Source: Spirochaetaceae bacterium (GTDB taxonomy: Bacteria > Spirochaetota > Spirochaetia > Treponematales > Breznakiellaceae). From it: DNA of 5,094 bases. Each line of letters begins with the position of its first letter. The first letter of the stretch is position 1. The DNA lies in contig JAITKD010000041.1 of assembly GCA_031278575.1 (NCBI GenBank), forward strand, positions 1 to 5,094, in the 5' to 3' direction. Below the pieces are notes generated by a model. It was not told the origin of the DNA. It made no database searches and worked only from the letters and a program-made list of their open reading frames with translations. The translations under genes were made by a program, and so were the position numbers. Shown here piece after piece: positions 4,717 to 5,094 of the stretch.

Positions 4717-5094
4717 CTAGCCTACAAGGTGTTCCAGGAGGATCTTGGACCCTATGGCGATAAGGACGAATCCCCCGACCCGTTCGGCCCATTTTCCAAG
4801 GAACCGGCCAATCCGCCTGCCGAAACCAAAACCAACGAGACACACCAAAAAGGTGATCCCCCCGATTAAGGCGGCGGAAGACCAGATCCCATGGCCCAGG
4901 ATGTTAAAGGAAATCCCCACCGCCAGGGCATCGATACTGGTGGCCAGGGAAAGGGTCAAAAGGGAGCCTGTCCCCCGGATGTCTCCGGCCTGTCCGGTAC
5001 CTCCCGGGGGATTGTCCCCTTCCCGGATTTGTTTTTTGGGGTCAAACCCCTCGGTAAGCATTTTTCCGCCGATAAAGGCCAAAAGCCTAAAGGC
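4717..5094 (-). CDS. mntP: Manganese efflux pump MntP, C-terminal part (5' end beyond the window)
   Basis: This is an inner-membrane Mn(II) exporter of the MntP/YebN (DUF204) family. The stop codon is TAG at 4717-4719, and the frame stays open to the last base of the window. About 125 of the usual ~190 residues are visible, and the start lies to the right. The two-fold family repeat shows: FIGGKMLTEGF (visible residues 7-17) ends the first half, and the second half begins LATSIDALAVGISF (50-63), with the conserved Asp55 expected in the metal path. It closes with AIGSKILLEHL (113-123), which echoes the first-half ending. Membrane helices lie near 45-66, 71-92 and 106-123. A hydrophilic linker of about 26 residues (18-43), rich in Gly, Asp and Lys, joins the halves. 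Any Mn-responsive riboswitch or promoter would be outside the window. The gene converges on the acyltransferase operon and probably has no functional link to it. Confidence 0.92.
   Translation of the reverse strand, partial: AFRLLAFIGGKMLTEGFDPKKQIREGDNPPGGTGQAGDIRGTGSLLTLSLATSIDALAVGISFNILGHGIWSSAALIGGITFLVCLVGFGFGRRIGRFLGKWAERVGGFVLIAIGSKILLEHLVG

Noticed and set aside
5080..5082. TTG as start codon of mntP
   Set aside because: The frame continues upstream of it to the window edge with family-like residues (AFRLLAFIGGKM), and the whole first half of MntP would be missing. The TTG is an internal leucine codon.
1..5094. tRNA, rRNA or CRISPR array
   Set aside because: No cloverleaf with a conserved T-arm, no rRNA-like sequence and no regularly spaced repeats were found. 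The repeats present are two- or three-copy and irregularly spaced.

Overview
The window is a chromosomal segment of roughly mid-50s % GC. It is most consistent with a spirochaete of the Treponema group, possibly one of the gut treponemes. That placement rests on protein style (a TRAP binding protein of the treponemal Tp0957/TatP type and a fused QM permease) and on a general impression of the intergenic sequence. It is an inference, not proof.

Layout, left to right. Positions 1-297 are non-coding and carry a good sigma70-type promoter (TTGAAT, 17 nt, TATACT; 139-167), a leader of about 120 nt with a small hairpin, three copies of AAAAACGGT, and a G7 tract in the ribosome-binding position. Positions 298-4028 form a three-gene + strand operon. 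It encodes a TRAP periplasmic binding protein (298-1320), a fused DctQ-DctM TRAP permease overlapping it by 4 nt (1317-3185), and a membrane-anchored PlsC/LPLAT-type acyltransferase 27 nt downstream (3213-4028). Positions 4029-4716 are a 688-nt stretch with no convincing gene, packed with palindromes, hairpins and short dispersed repeats. Positions 4717-5094 hold the C-terminal two thirds of an MntP-type manganese efflux pump on the - strand, running off the right edge.

How the genes may work together. The binding protein would capture a substrate in the periplasm and pass it to the ion-driven QM permease. It lacks the arginine that most TRAP binding proteins use to clamp a carboxylate (glycine 173 is in its place). 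This recalls the treponemal TRAP subfamily described for T. pallidum Tp0956-Tp0958, whose ligand pocket is hydrophobic. The third gene is a phospholipid-type acyltransferase, so the operon could couple uptake of a lipid-like or otherwise hydrophobic compound to acylation or membrane lipid synthesis. That is a hypothesis. The TPR partner (TatT) known for that subfamily is not in this window. MntP is convergent and presumably unrelated.
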